From Pseudonocardia sp. C8 (GTDB taxonomy: Bacteria > Actinomycetota > Actinomycetes > Mycobacteriales > Pseudonocardiaceae), in contig NZ_JACMTR010000002.1 of the NCBI RefSeq assembly GCF_014267175.1, forward strand, positions 2,691,501 through 2,755,500: DNA of 64,000 nucleotides. Direction: 5' to 3'. The stretch's first letter is position 1, and each line of letters begins with the position of its first letter. Both the position numbers and the translations under genes were made by a program. The notes beneath the pieces were generated by a model. It was not told the origin of the DNA. It saw only the letters and a list, made by a program, of their open reading frames with translations, and did no database searches. This document shows positions 27,478-34,789 of this stretch, one piece after another.

Positions 27478-27963
27478 ATGGGGGGACGTCATCGTGCGCC
27501 CCGGGTACGCCGGTCCCCGGCCCGCCGTGCCGCCCGGGCCGCCGTTCCGGTCGTGGCCGCCGTTGCCGCGGTCGTCGCCGTGGTGGCCCTCGTCGCCGGC
27601 AGCGACCTCCTCGCACCGGGCGCACCGCCACCGACCATCGCGGCCGGGGCCGCCGTCGTCGCGGCACCACCACCCCGCACCGCTCCGGTGCTCGAGCTGC
27701 CCGAGTCCGGCCCGGCGGCGACGGCCGCCGCCGACGCCGCCCGCGCAGTGGCGGAGCGGGCCGAACGCGACCAGCAGGCCGAGCAGAACCAGCGAGGGCG
27801 GGGGACCGGTACCTGCGACCTGACCGGCCCAGCCCGGTTCGACGACCCCGAGCGTCCCCACGAGATCACCAACAAGGACTGCGGCTACGTCGACGCGCAG
27901 GGCCGCGAACGCTCCCTGGACCCGTGGCTCGACGGCCAGCTGCTCGCCGCGCAGGGCGGCTGA
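27478..27963 (+). CDS. membrane-anchored protein, GRHR family member 2
   Basis: A 161-residue protein: MGGRHRAP, an Arg-rich stretch, a hydrophobic Val/Ala segment (about 20-43), a Pro/Ala region, a charged helix (about 85-110) and a C-terminal part with two cysteines (TCDLTGPARFDDPERP and KDCGYVDAQGRE) that could form a disulfide outside the cell. GGGGAGGG precedes ATG 27478. Function unknown; the neighbours at 25618 and 28026 share the start motif and layout. Confidence 0.6.
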   Translation: MGGRHRAPRVRRSPARRAARAAVPVVAAVAAVVAVVALVAGSDLLAPGAPPPTIAAGAAVVAAPPPRTAPVLELPESGPAATAAADAARAVAERAERDQQAEQNQRGRGTGTCDLTGPARFDDPERPHEITNKDCGYVDAQGRERSLDPWLDGQLLAAQGG

Positions 27964-28025
27964 CCGGCTCGGGTGTTTCGTCGTGTCCGGCAACGGATAC
28001 GGAGATCGGGGAGGGGGCGATCACG

Positions 28026-28670
28026 ATGACCGGACGGCACCGGCACACCCGCACGACACCCGCTCGTCGCGCCCTGCTGGCTGCGGTGCCCCTGATCGGT
28101 GGTGCCGGCGTGGTCACCGTGCTGCTGGCCGGGGCGATCCCGGACACCGCCGGACCGGCGGTGCCGGCCACCGTGACGCTGCCGGGTGCCGTCACCGCGC
28201 CCGGCACGTTCGCGTCCGGGCCGCTGCCGGGTCGCGGCGAGGCCACCATGGACGCGGTCGCCGGCGCTCGCGACGCGGTCCGGGCGCACGAGACCGCCGG
28301 CGCGCGGGCGGCGGCCCGGGTCAGCACGGTCGCCGAGGAGCTCCGCCGGCAGGCCGCCGACCGGGCCGAGCGGGCCCGCGCCGCCGGCGACGCCGAGCTG
28401 GCCGCCTACCTCGACGAGGAGGCCGCGCGGCAGGAGAGGGCGGCGGCGCCGTCCCGGCCGGTCGTGCACGCGCCACGCAGCCCCGACCCGCACGGTCCCG
28501 CCCCTGACGGGCCCGCCCCGCGCAGCCCCACCGACGACCGGCCCGCCCCGGAACCGGGGGAGGACTGCCGCGCGACGGACCTGCTCCGGCTCGGCCCGCT
28601 GACCGTCGCCGGCGAGGGCTGCGACGACGCCCCGTGGGTCACCGGGCAGGTCCGCGACACCACCGGCTGA
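28026..28670 (+). CDS. membrane-anchored protein, GRHR family member 3
   Basis: A 214-residue protein: MTGRHRHTRTTPARRALLAA, a hydrophobic segment (15-38), a Pro/Val/Thr-rich linker, a long Ala/Arg/Glu helix (about 70-140, probable coiled coil), a Pro-rich segment and a C-terminal region with two cysteines (GEDCRATDLL, GEGCDDAPW). The two-Cys tail resembles that of member 2. Likely exported and membrane-tethered, function unknown. ATG 28026 follows a GGGGAGGGGG run. Confidence 0.6.
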   Translation: MTGRHRHTRTTPARRALLAAVPLIGGAGVVTVLLAGAIPDTAGPAVPATVTLPGAVTAPGTFASGPLPGRGEATMDAVAGARDAVRAHETAGARAAARVSTVAEELRRQAADRAERARAAGDAELAAYLDEEAARQERAAAPSRPVVHAPRSPDPHGPAPDGPAPRSPTDDRPAPEPGEDCRATDLLRLGPLTVAGEGCDDAPWVTGQVRDTTG

Positions 28671-28675
28671 GCACG

Positions 28676-29344
28676 CTAGTCGAGGACCGTCAACCCGAGC
28701 GCCGCGCAGACCGCCGCGGCCTGGGCCGGCGAGACGATCGCGCCGCGCAGCTCCCGGGGGGTGTCCGGGGTGATCTCGCCCAGGTCGCTCGTGCGCAGGT
28801 CGGCCTGCTCCAGCCGGGCGGCACGCAGGACCGTCCCGCGCAGCCGGCAGCGCTCGAACGTGACCGCCCGCAGGTCGGTGCCGGACAGGTCGGCCTCCGA
28901 CAGGTCGCACTCGGCGATCCGCAGCCCGCGCAGGTTCACCTCGGCGAGGTCGGCGACCTGCAGGTTGCAGCCGGTCAGCACGAACGACGCCGTCAGCCCG
29001 CGCATCCCGCGCAGCGAGACGCCGATCATGCGGCAGGCGTCGAACCGGGTGTCGCCGAGGATCGCGCCGGCGAACCGGGCACCGGACAGGTCGGCCCCGG
29101 TCAGGACGGCGTCGGTCAGGTCGGCCTCCCGCAGGTCCGCGCCGGACAGCGATGTCCCCGCGACCCGAACCCGGTCCAGCCGGGCCCCGCGCAGGTCCGC
29201 ACCTGCGAGCGAGCCACCGCGCAGGACCAGACCGGCGAGGTCGGCCCCGCGCAGGTCGACCTGGTCGAGCTGCGGATCCTGTACCGGCTCGCCGGACCGG
29301 GCAGCGGCGACCAGGTCCTCGGGCGTGCTCACGTCGGCGGTCAC
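28676..29344 (-). CDS. pentapeptide repeat protein
   Basis: A 222-residue protein with about 25 A(D/N)LXX-type pentapeptides between residues 27 and 190 (LRGADLAGLVLRGGSLAGAD and onwards), predicting a right-handed quadrilateral beta-helix. Such proteins can mimic DNA (Qnr, MfpA) or act as scaffolds; nothing here identifies a gyrase-protecting member. A short C-terminal helical tail (SPAQAAAVCAALGLTVLD) follows the repeats. GTG 29344. It is convergent with the GRHR gene, only 5 nt apart. Confidence 0.88.
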   Translation of the reverse strand: MTADVSTPEDLVAAARSGEPVQDPQLDQVDLRGADLAGLVLRGGSLAGADLRGARLDRVRVAGTSLSGADLREADLTDAVLTGADLSGARFAGAILGDTRFDACRMIGVSLRGMRGLTASFVLTGCNLQVADLAEVNLRGLRIAECDLSEADLSGTDLRAVTFERCRLRGTVLRAARLEQADLRTSDLGEITPDTPRELRGAIVSPAQAAAVCAALGLTVLD

Positions 29345-29443
29345 CGGCGCACCCTCGCACGCCGCGCCGACAGTGGCACCTCGCCGACAGTGGCACTCGC
29401 GCCGGCAGCAGCAGTCAGGAGGATCACGCCGGCGGCGACACCG

Positions 29444-30379
29444 TCAGGAGGCGGTGGGGGCCTCCGGACCGACCGGAAGGCACCGCACCGGCTGCGCGTG
29501 CGCCGGGTCGAGCGCGTTGGTGATGTGCTGCAACGCCACCGGGTCGAACGCGACGGCCACGTGCTCGGCCAGGTCGGCCGGGCAGCCCTCCTGCAGGACG
29601 ATGTTGTCCGCGCCGTCCATCATCCCGGACGTGTACGGGACGACCAGCTCGTCGTACCGGGTCATGATCATCGTGTAGGTGACGCCGTCGACCCGCGGCC
29701 CGCCGCCGGAGCTCATCCGCTCGAGGAAGTCCGACCCGCGCAGGACCTGCCGGCAGGCCGCGCACAGCGGGTCGAGGACGGTCCCGACCGCCGGCCCGAG
29801 GCCCAGCTGCTGGCCGCTGCGGTTGAGGAACGCGAGCCCGCCGGTGTTCGTGCCGTCCCAGAGCGGGGTGAGGCCGACGTAGCGGTCGACGTGCTCGGCG
29901 CCGCCGAGGAACTTCACCCAGTGGTTCGGCATGAGCGAGCCCTCGGAGTGGCCGACGATGTCGACCTTCTCCGCGCCGGTCGTCTCGAGCACGCGGTCGA
30001 CGAACGACGCCAGCTCCTCGGCGCTCTCCTCCATCGGCGCGAGCCCGCCGGCCTGGCTCAGCGGCGGCGGCGCGAGCGGGCTGCGGCCGTAGGTCAGCGA
30101 GAACACGCAGTACCCGCGCTGCGCGAGCCGCGGGGAGACGTAGCCCCAGTTGTTCGCCTGGTTCCCGGTCAGCCCGTGCACCAGCACGACCGGGTTCGGG
30201 TGCTCGGCGCTCGGCCGGCAGCTCCAGTCGTTCGCGCCGGGCGGGGGCGGGTCGATCAGCGCCGGAGCGGGGACCGCCGCCGGCGCGGGTGCCGCCTGGG
30301 CGGGGCCGACGAGCGCCACCCCGACCACGATCGTCGCCAGCACGATCGAGAAGATCGCGCCCCACCGCCGTCGGTCCAT
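29444..30379 (-). CDS. secreted alpha/beta-hydrolase lipase
   Basis: A 311-residue protein with a signal peptide (1-29, cleavage near GPAQAA-PAP), the oxyanion HG motif in PVVLVHGLTGN, and the nucleophile elbow GHSEGS (Ser in GHSEG; the family more often has GHSQGG). AYWDGTNTGG-like and MTRYDELVVPYTSG segments match actinobacterial secreted lipases/esterases, with the Asp in the latter a likely triad member. The four Cys residues in the C-terminal half may form disulfides. ATG 30379 follows a GGAGG stretch. Confidence 0.87.
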   Translation of the reverse strand: MDRRRWGAIFSIVLATIVVGVALVGPAQAAPAPAAVPAPALIDPPPPGANDWSCRPSAEHPNPVVLVHGLTGNQANNWGYVSPRLAQRGYCVFSLTYGRSPLAPPPLSQAGGLAPMEESAEELASFVDRVLETTGAEKVDIVGHSEGSLMPNHWVKFLGGAEHVDRYVGLTPLWDGTNTGGLAFLNRSGQQLGLGPAVGTVLDPLCAACRQVLRGSDFLERMSSGGGPRVDGVTYTMIMTRYDELVVPYTSGMMDGADNIVLQEGCPADLAEHVAVAFDPVALQHITNALDPAHAQPVRCLPVGPEAPTAS

Positions 30380-30450
30380 CCCCGCCGCCTCCCCGCATGC
30401 CGGTTACCGCGCGGTACAACGAGCGGGCCGCGGGGAGGGTGCGCACCGTG

Positions 30451-31782
30451 TCAGGCCGCGGCCAGCACCCCGCGGACGATCTCGGCGAGCTCCCGGCGAC
30501 CCGGTCCCTCGGCCGGTGGCGGGCGCCACCCGGACCGGTACACGGCGGCCGCCCGCGGCTCGACCGCGTCCAGGCTGGCCGGCCCGGCCAGCATGCCGAG
30601 GTAGGGCCCGAGCGCCGGGGCGATCTCGGGGTCCACCGCGGCGGCCGCCATGATCAGGTCGGACGGCAGGCGGCGGGTGAGGTCGACGTCCTCGCCCGCC
30701 CACCGGCGCACGGTCGCGTCGTCCATCCGGACGTGGTCCTCCACCCACGGCCGCATGTGGGTCTCGCACCACGCGTCGAACGCGGCGGGGACCGGATCGA
30801 GGTCGTCGCCGTGCCGGTCGAGCAGCCGGAGCAGCTCGCGGGCCTGCAGGAACGAGGTGGTGATCCCGCGGCCGAACATCGGCGTCGTCGTGCAGACCGC
30901 GTCCCCGGCGAAGATCAGCCCCCGGTGCGCGGCCCCGTCGGGCCCGGCCTGGCCCCGGTAGCGGTTGACGAGCTCGCCGCCGGCGAGCACCGGTGTGATC
31001 GGCCGGGACCGTCCGGGGTCGGTCCAGGTGGCCAGCCCCGGCACGGCGGCGCAGGCGGCCTCGAACGCGGCCTCGTGCCGGAGACCGACGAGGTCCGGGT
31101 CGTCGACCGGGCGCACGATCAGCACCGAGAAGATCCCCCGCTCGTGCAGGAAGATGATCACCTGGTAGCCGTCGAGGTCGGCCTGCCAGGCGATCAGGTT
31201 GGTCATCGGCCCGGGCTCGGCGCCGTCGTGCAGCCGGTACTGGCGGTCCACGTAGGCGATCCCGGTCCGGCCGGTGACGGCGGCCGGGCCCCGCAGCGGG
31301 CGGGTCACCCGGCCGGCCCGGCCCGATGCGTCGATCACCAGGTCGGCCGGTAGGTGCGCACGCCCGACGCGGACGCCGTCCGCGCGCCCGGCCCGGTCGA
31401 ACGTCACCGCCTCGACGTGGTCGCAGCGCAGCTCCACCCCGGGCCGGGCGCCCACGACGGCGCGCAGGACCCGTTCGAAGGTCTCCCGGCGCGACCGCAT
31501 CCCGCCGCGGACGACCCGGCCGTCCGGCAGCGTGACGTCGATCGGCTCGGCCCCGGCGGCCAGCCAGGCGGCGTGCGCCTCCGGCAGCTCGGCCTCGAGC
31601 GCGTCGGGGACCTGCCCGCGGAACGCGTGCGCGTGGTGGAACTGCATCACGCCGCGGCGACGCCAGCCGTCCGGCGCCGGGCCGGGATCCCGGTCGACGG
31701 CGGTGACGCGGTGCCCGCGGCGGGCCAGTGCCGCGGCGAGGAACAGACCGGTCGGACCTGCACCGATGATCGCGATTCGCAT
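30451..31782 (-). CDS. FAD-dependent monooxygenase/oxidoreductase
   Basis: A 443-residue flavoprotein of the PHBH-like group: MRIAIIGAGPTGLFLAAALA dinucleotide fold at the N-terminus, LVIDASGRAGRVTR in the middle, and the second FAD motif GLIFAGDAVCTTTPMFGRG near 310. It probably hydroxylates or oxidises a small organic substrate with NAD(P)H and O2. ATG 31782 is favoured by GAGGGG 8 nt upstream over GTG 31791. It diverges from a TetR gene with a palindrome between the two. Confidence 0.84.
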   Translation of the reverse strand: MRIAIIGAGPTGLFLAAALARRGHRVTAVDRDPGPAPDGWRRRGVMQFHHAHAFRGQVPDALEAELPEAHAAWLAAGAEPIDVTLPDGRVVRGGMRSRRETFERVLRAVVGARPGVELRCDHVEAVTFDRAGRADGVRVGRAHLPADLVIDASGRAGRVTRPLRGPAAVTGRTGIAYVDRQYRLHDGAEPGPMTNLIAWQADLDGYQVIIFLHERGIFSVLIVRPVDDPDLVGLRHEAAFEAACAAVPGLATWTDPGRSRPITPVLAGGELVNRYRGQAGPDGAAHRGLIFAGDAVCTTTPMFGRGITTSFLQARELLRLLDRHGDDLDPVPAAFDAWCETHMRPWVEDHVRMDDATVRRWAGEDVDLTRRLPSDLIMAAAAVDPEIAPALGPYLGMLAGPASLDAVEPRAAAVYRSGWRPPPAEGPGRRELAEIVRGVLAAA

Positions 31783-31814
31783 ACCGGCCACCCCTCGGCT
31801 ACCCTCAGCAGGTA

Positions 31815-31839
31815 TTCATTACTCGAAGAGTGAACCGAA
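31815..31839. promoter_or_regulatory. TetR operator candidate between divergent genes
   Basis: TTACTC-GAA-GAGTGA is an imperfect inverted repeat inside TTCATTACTCGAAGAG and TGAACCGAA, in the 90-nt space between the FAD monooxygenase and the TetR gene. It is noticeably AT-richer than its surroundings. Repression of both genes by the TetR protein is inferred. Confidence 0.45.
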
Positions 31840-31872
31840 TGTGTCGCGCCGTCAAGGCCGGACGGGAGAACG

Positions 31873-32544
31873 ATGGGGGAGACGACGAGCGAGCGCCGCC
31901 CGTACCGCTCCGACCTGCGGGCCCGGCAGGCCCGCGAGACGCGCCGGACGGTCGTCGAGGCCGCGACGGCGCTGTTCCTGCGGCACGGCTACGCGGCGAC
32001 CACGCTCGACGCCGTCGCCGATCGGGCGGGCGTGAGCCGCAAGACCGTGTTCAACGCGGTCGGCGGCAAGGCGGCGCTGCTCGAGCTGGCCTGGGGCTGG
32101 TCGCTGGTCGGCGACGACGAGCCGGTGCCGATGGCCGACCGCCCGGCCGTGCACCGGATCCTGGCCAGCACCGACCCGACCGAGTCGGTCCGGCTGTGGG
32201 CCGCCATGGTCGTGGAGACCCAGGAGCGGGCGGCCGCGATCGGCCGGGTGCTCGCCGCGGCCGCCGACGTCGACCCGGACGCCGCCGCGCTGCTCGCGCG
32301 GGCCGACGCCGAACGCCACGACGGTGCCCGGGCGTTCGCGGAGCATCTCGACCGGATCGGCGGCCTGCGGCCCGGCATCGACCGCGCGTATGCGGCGGAC
32401 GTGTGCTGGGCCCAGAACGACGGCGCGGCGTTCCGGCGGCTCGTCCTCGACCGCGGGTGGCCGCCGGAGGCGTTCCGCGAGTGGCTGGTGCGCGTCCTCG
32501 TCGCGTCGCTGTTGCCGGGACGGGCGGGCGGCCCGAGCTCGTAG
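31873..32544 (+). CDS. TetR-family transcriptional regulator
   Basis: A 223-residue repressor: HTH at about 20-65 (RRTVVEAATALFLRHGYAAT and DAVADRAGVSRKTVFNAVGG), then a helical ligand domain with WGWSLVGDDEPVP and a C-terminal RAFAEHLDRIGGL region. ATG 31873 follows GGGAGAA. Divergent from the FAD monooxygenase at 30451, its probable target. Confidence 0.88.
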   Translation: MGETTSERRPYRSDLRARQARETRRTVVEAATALFLRHGYAATTLDAVADRAGVSRKTVFNAVGGKAALLELAWGWSLVGDDEPVPMADRPAVHRILASTDPTESVRLWAAMVVETQERAAAIGRVLAAAADVDPDAAALLARADAERHDGARAFAEHLDRIGGLRPGIDRAYAADVCWAQNDGAAFRRLVLDRGWPPEAFREWLVRVLVASLLPGRAGGPSS

Positions 32545-32645
32545 CGCAGGGACCGGACCGGCTCGGACCCGTGGCGGCCCCCGGGGACGCCGAACGAGCT
32601 CGCCGACGCGGCACAGACCAGCCCGCGGCACCCTCCGACCACGTA

Positions 32646-32691
32646 GTCAATGTTTCATTGACGCCAGCAGATCGTCAACGAAACGACGACC
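32646..32691 (+). repeat. 46-bp direct repeat, left copy
   Basis: It starts with the near-palindrome GTCAATGTTTCATTGAC and matches the copy at 33182-33227 at 43 of 46 positions, in the same orientation. The two copies bracket the small gene at 32802-33179. Confidence 0.9.
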
Positions 32692-32752
32692 GAGCCGGCC
32701 GCCCCGACGGCGACCCGGCAGGGCAGGGGAGGGGTCTCGCTCCGGGTTCCTC

Positions 32753-32789
32753 ACCCGTCGTGGAGCGAACGCCGCGCTCCACGACGGGT
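32753..32789. terminator. hairpin with 14-bp perfect stem
   Basis: ACCCGTCGTGGAGC (32753-32766) pairs with GCTCCACGACGGGT (32776-32789) across a 9-nt loop. It lies 12 nt beyond the stop of the reverse-strand gene at 32802 and is its probable terminator. The stem shares GTGGAG and the flanking GGGTGATC with the palindromes at 42685 and 43669. Confidence 0.7.
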
Positions 32790-32801
32790 GATCTCGACGG
32801 G

Positions 32802-33179
32802 TCAGCCGGTCGCGTCGTTCCGCGGTCGCCCGCCACGGCGCATGACGCCGTTGGTGGTGCGCCGCGTGGGGTCGATGAGCCGCTTCCACTTGGCCTGCGC
32901 GGCCTGCCGGCTCGACATCTGGGCCTGCACGGCGTCGGCCACCTGCTGCCAGGTCAGACCGTCCGAGCGCAGCGTGCGGATGAGATCGCGCTCGTAGGCG
33001 TCGGCCCGCCGGCGCAGCTCCTGGACGATCGCGTACCAGGCGGCCGCCGCGTCCCGGGTGAGGACGCCGTCGGCCGCCTGCTGCTTCATGTCCTCGAGCT
33101 GGTCGGTGAGCGAGGTCCGCTTCCGGGCGATCGCCGGGTCGGCCCGTTCCAGCCAGCGCTGTGCCTCCTCGAAGTTCAT
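32802..33179 (-). CDS. small HTH-like protein flanked by direct repeats
   Basis: A 125-residue basic protein. Residues 1-65 are predicted helical with heptad-like charge (TSLTDQLEDMKQQAADGVL), and about 68-105 read as a helix-turn-helix (IRTLRSDGLTWQQVADAVQAQ with MSSRQAAQAKWKRL), ending in a basic tail. This type is a common actinobacterial unknown. ATG 33179 lies only 2 nt from the right-hand 46-bp repeat, so no ribosome site fits; a leaderless start or an operator overlapping the start is implied. It may bind the repeats itself (inference). Confidence 0.65.
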   Translation of the reverse strand: MNFEEAQRWLERADPAIARKRTSLTDQLEDMKQQAADGVLTRDAAAAWYAIVQELRRRADAYERDLIRTLRSDGLTWQQVADAVQAQMSSRQAAQAKWKRLIDPTRRTTNGVMRRGGRPRNDATG

Positions 33180-33181
33180 GG

Positions 33182-33227
33182 GTCAATGATTCATTGACGC
33201 AAGCAGATCGTCAATGAAACGACGACC
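33182..33227 (+). repeat. 46-bp direct repeat, right copy
   Basis: It contains the palindrome GTCAATG-ATT-CATTGAC and a further GTCAATG half-site, giving three related half-sites in 46 bp, an operator-like layout. It abuts the start of the HTH gene and lies 100 nt upstream of the permease gene on the other strand. Confidence 0.9.
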
Positions 33228-33328
33228 ACCGATTCCGTCTCGACGCCAGAGCGGCCCGCCGAGCACTGTCGTCCCGATCACCGGTGAGGGATGCTGTGCG
33301 CCAACGGGACCGGGGGAGGGGAGGACCT

Positions 33329-34732
33329 GTGACGCGACAGGACGACCAGGCGTTCGTGAAGGTGCTCGGCCGGGCCGACGTGCTCGCCGTCGGGTTCGGC
33401 GCGATGATCGGCTTCGGCTGGGTGGTCCTGGCCGGGGAGTGGGTGTCCGGGGCCGGGACCGCGGGGGCGGCGCTCGCGTTCGTCCTCGGCGGCGCCGTGA
33501 TGGCCGTCGTCGGGCTCACCTACGCCGAGCTCGTCGCGGCCATGCCGAAGGCCGGCGGTGAGCACCACTACGTGCTCCGGGCGCTCGGGTCACGGTGGGC
33601 GTTCGTCGTGTCCTGGGCGATGGTGCTGGGCTACCTGTCGGTGGTCGCGTTCGAGGCGGTGGCGCTGCCGGAGACCGCGCTCTACCTGTTCCCGGACCTC
33701 AAGGCCGGCCGGCTGTGGTCGATCGCCGGCTACGACGTGTACGCCACCTGGGCGCTGGTGGGGATCGTCGGCGCCGTCGTCATCACCGCGCTGAACTACG
33801 TCGGGATCCGTCCCGCCGCCGTCGCCCAGACGGTCGCCGTGGTCTTCCTGGTCGCGGTCGGGATCGTGATGCTGACCGGGACGGTGGCCGGCGGCAGCAC
33901 CGCGACCGCCGAGCCCTGGTTCGACGGCGGGTTCGCCGGCGTGCTCGGCGTGCTGGTCGCGGTGCCGTTCCTGTTCGTCGGGTTCGACGTCATCCCGCAG
34001 TCGTCGGAGGAGATCAACCTGCCCGAGCGGCACATCGGACGGCTGCTGGTGGTCTCCGTGCTGATGGCGATCGCGTTCTACGTGGTGATCGTCCTCGGCA
34101 CCGGGTTCGCCCTCGGCGACGAGGCGCTCGGGGGCTCTCAGCTCGCCGCCGCGGACGCCATGGCGACGCTGTGGGGCCATCCCGCGTTCGGGACGCTGCT
34201 GGTACTCGGCGGCGTCGCGGGCATCCTCACCAGCTGGAACGCCTTCCTGATCGGCGCGAGCCGGCTGGTGTACGCGATGGCGGCGTCCGGGATGCTGCCC
34301 CGCTGGTTCGCCGCGGTCCACCCGCGGTACCGGACGCCGTCGCACGCCATCCTGTTCATCGGCGGGCTGTCCGTGCTCGCCCCGCTGTTCGGGGACCAGA
34401 TGCTGACCTGGCTGGTGAACGCGGGCGGCCTCACGATCACCATGGGCTTCACGCTGGTGGCGGTGACGTTCCTGGTCCTGCGCCGCCGCGAGCCGGCCCT
34501 GCCGCGGCCGTTCCGGGTCGGCGCCGGCCCGACCGTCGGAACGGTGGCCGCGGTCGCCGGCCTGGTGTTGTTCGCCCTGTACCTGCCCGGCATGCCGGCC
34601 GCGCTCGGGCTCCCGGAGTGGATCATCGTCGGGGGCTGGTGGCTGGCCGGGGTGTACTTCCTGACGCGGTTCCCGGAGGTCGGGCCCGGGGTGGACGCCG
34701 AGGAGCGGCTGATCCGGGCGACCCGCCGGTAA
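33329..34732 (+). CDS. APC-superfamily amino acid permease
   Basis: A 467-residue membrane transporter with about 12 hydrophobic segments. The first helix carries VGFGAMIGFGWVVLAGEWV, equivalent to the substrate-binding unwound TM1 of APC carriers; AMPKAGGEHHYVLRALGSRWAF and PFLFVGFDVIPQSSEEINLPER are conserved. It probably imports an amino acid or amine by symport or exchange. GTG 33329 follows GGGAGGGGAGG; an in-frame ATG 15 codons earlier adds an unrelated basic stretch. Confidence 0.88.
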   Translation: MTRQDDQAFVKVLGRADVLAVGFGAMIGFGWVVLAGEWVSGAGTAGAALAFVLGGAVMAVVGLTYAELVAAMPKAGGEHHYVLRALGSRWAFVVSWAMVLGYLSVVAFEAVALPETALYLFPDLKAGRLWSIAGYDVYATWALVGIVGAVVITALNYVGIRPAAVAQTVAVVFLVAVGIVMLTGTVAGGSTATAEPWFDGGFAGVLGVLVAVPFLFVGFDVIPQSSEEINLPERHIGRLLVVSVLMAIAFYVVIVLGTGFALGDEALGGSQLAAADAMATLWGHPAFGTLLVLGGVAGILTSWNAFLIGASRLVYAMAASGMLPRWFAAVHPRYRTPSHAILFIGGLSVLAPLFGDQMLTWLVNAGGLTITMGFTLVAVTFLVLRRREPALPRPFRVGAGPTVGTVAAVAGLVLFALYLPGMPAALGLPEWIIVGGWWLAGVYFLTRFPEVGPGVDAEERLIRATRR

Positions 34733-34789
34733 CCGGCTCACCCCGGGGCCTCCCCATGTCGCCGGAACGGGGGTCGCTACCGTCGTCCG

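Noticed and set aside
28676..29344. Fluoroquinolone-resistance Qnr/MfpA protein
   Set aside because: Only the generic pentapeptide pattern is visible; nothing specific to gyrase-binding members can be read.
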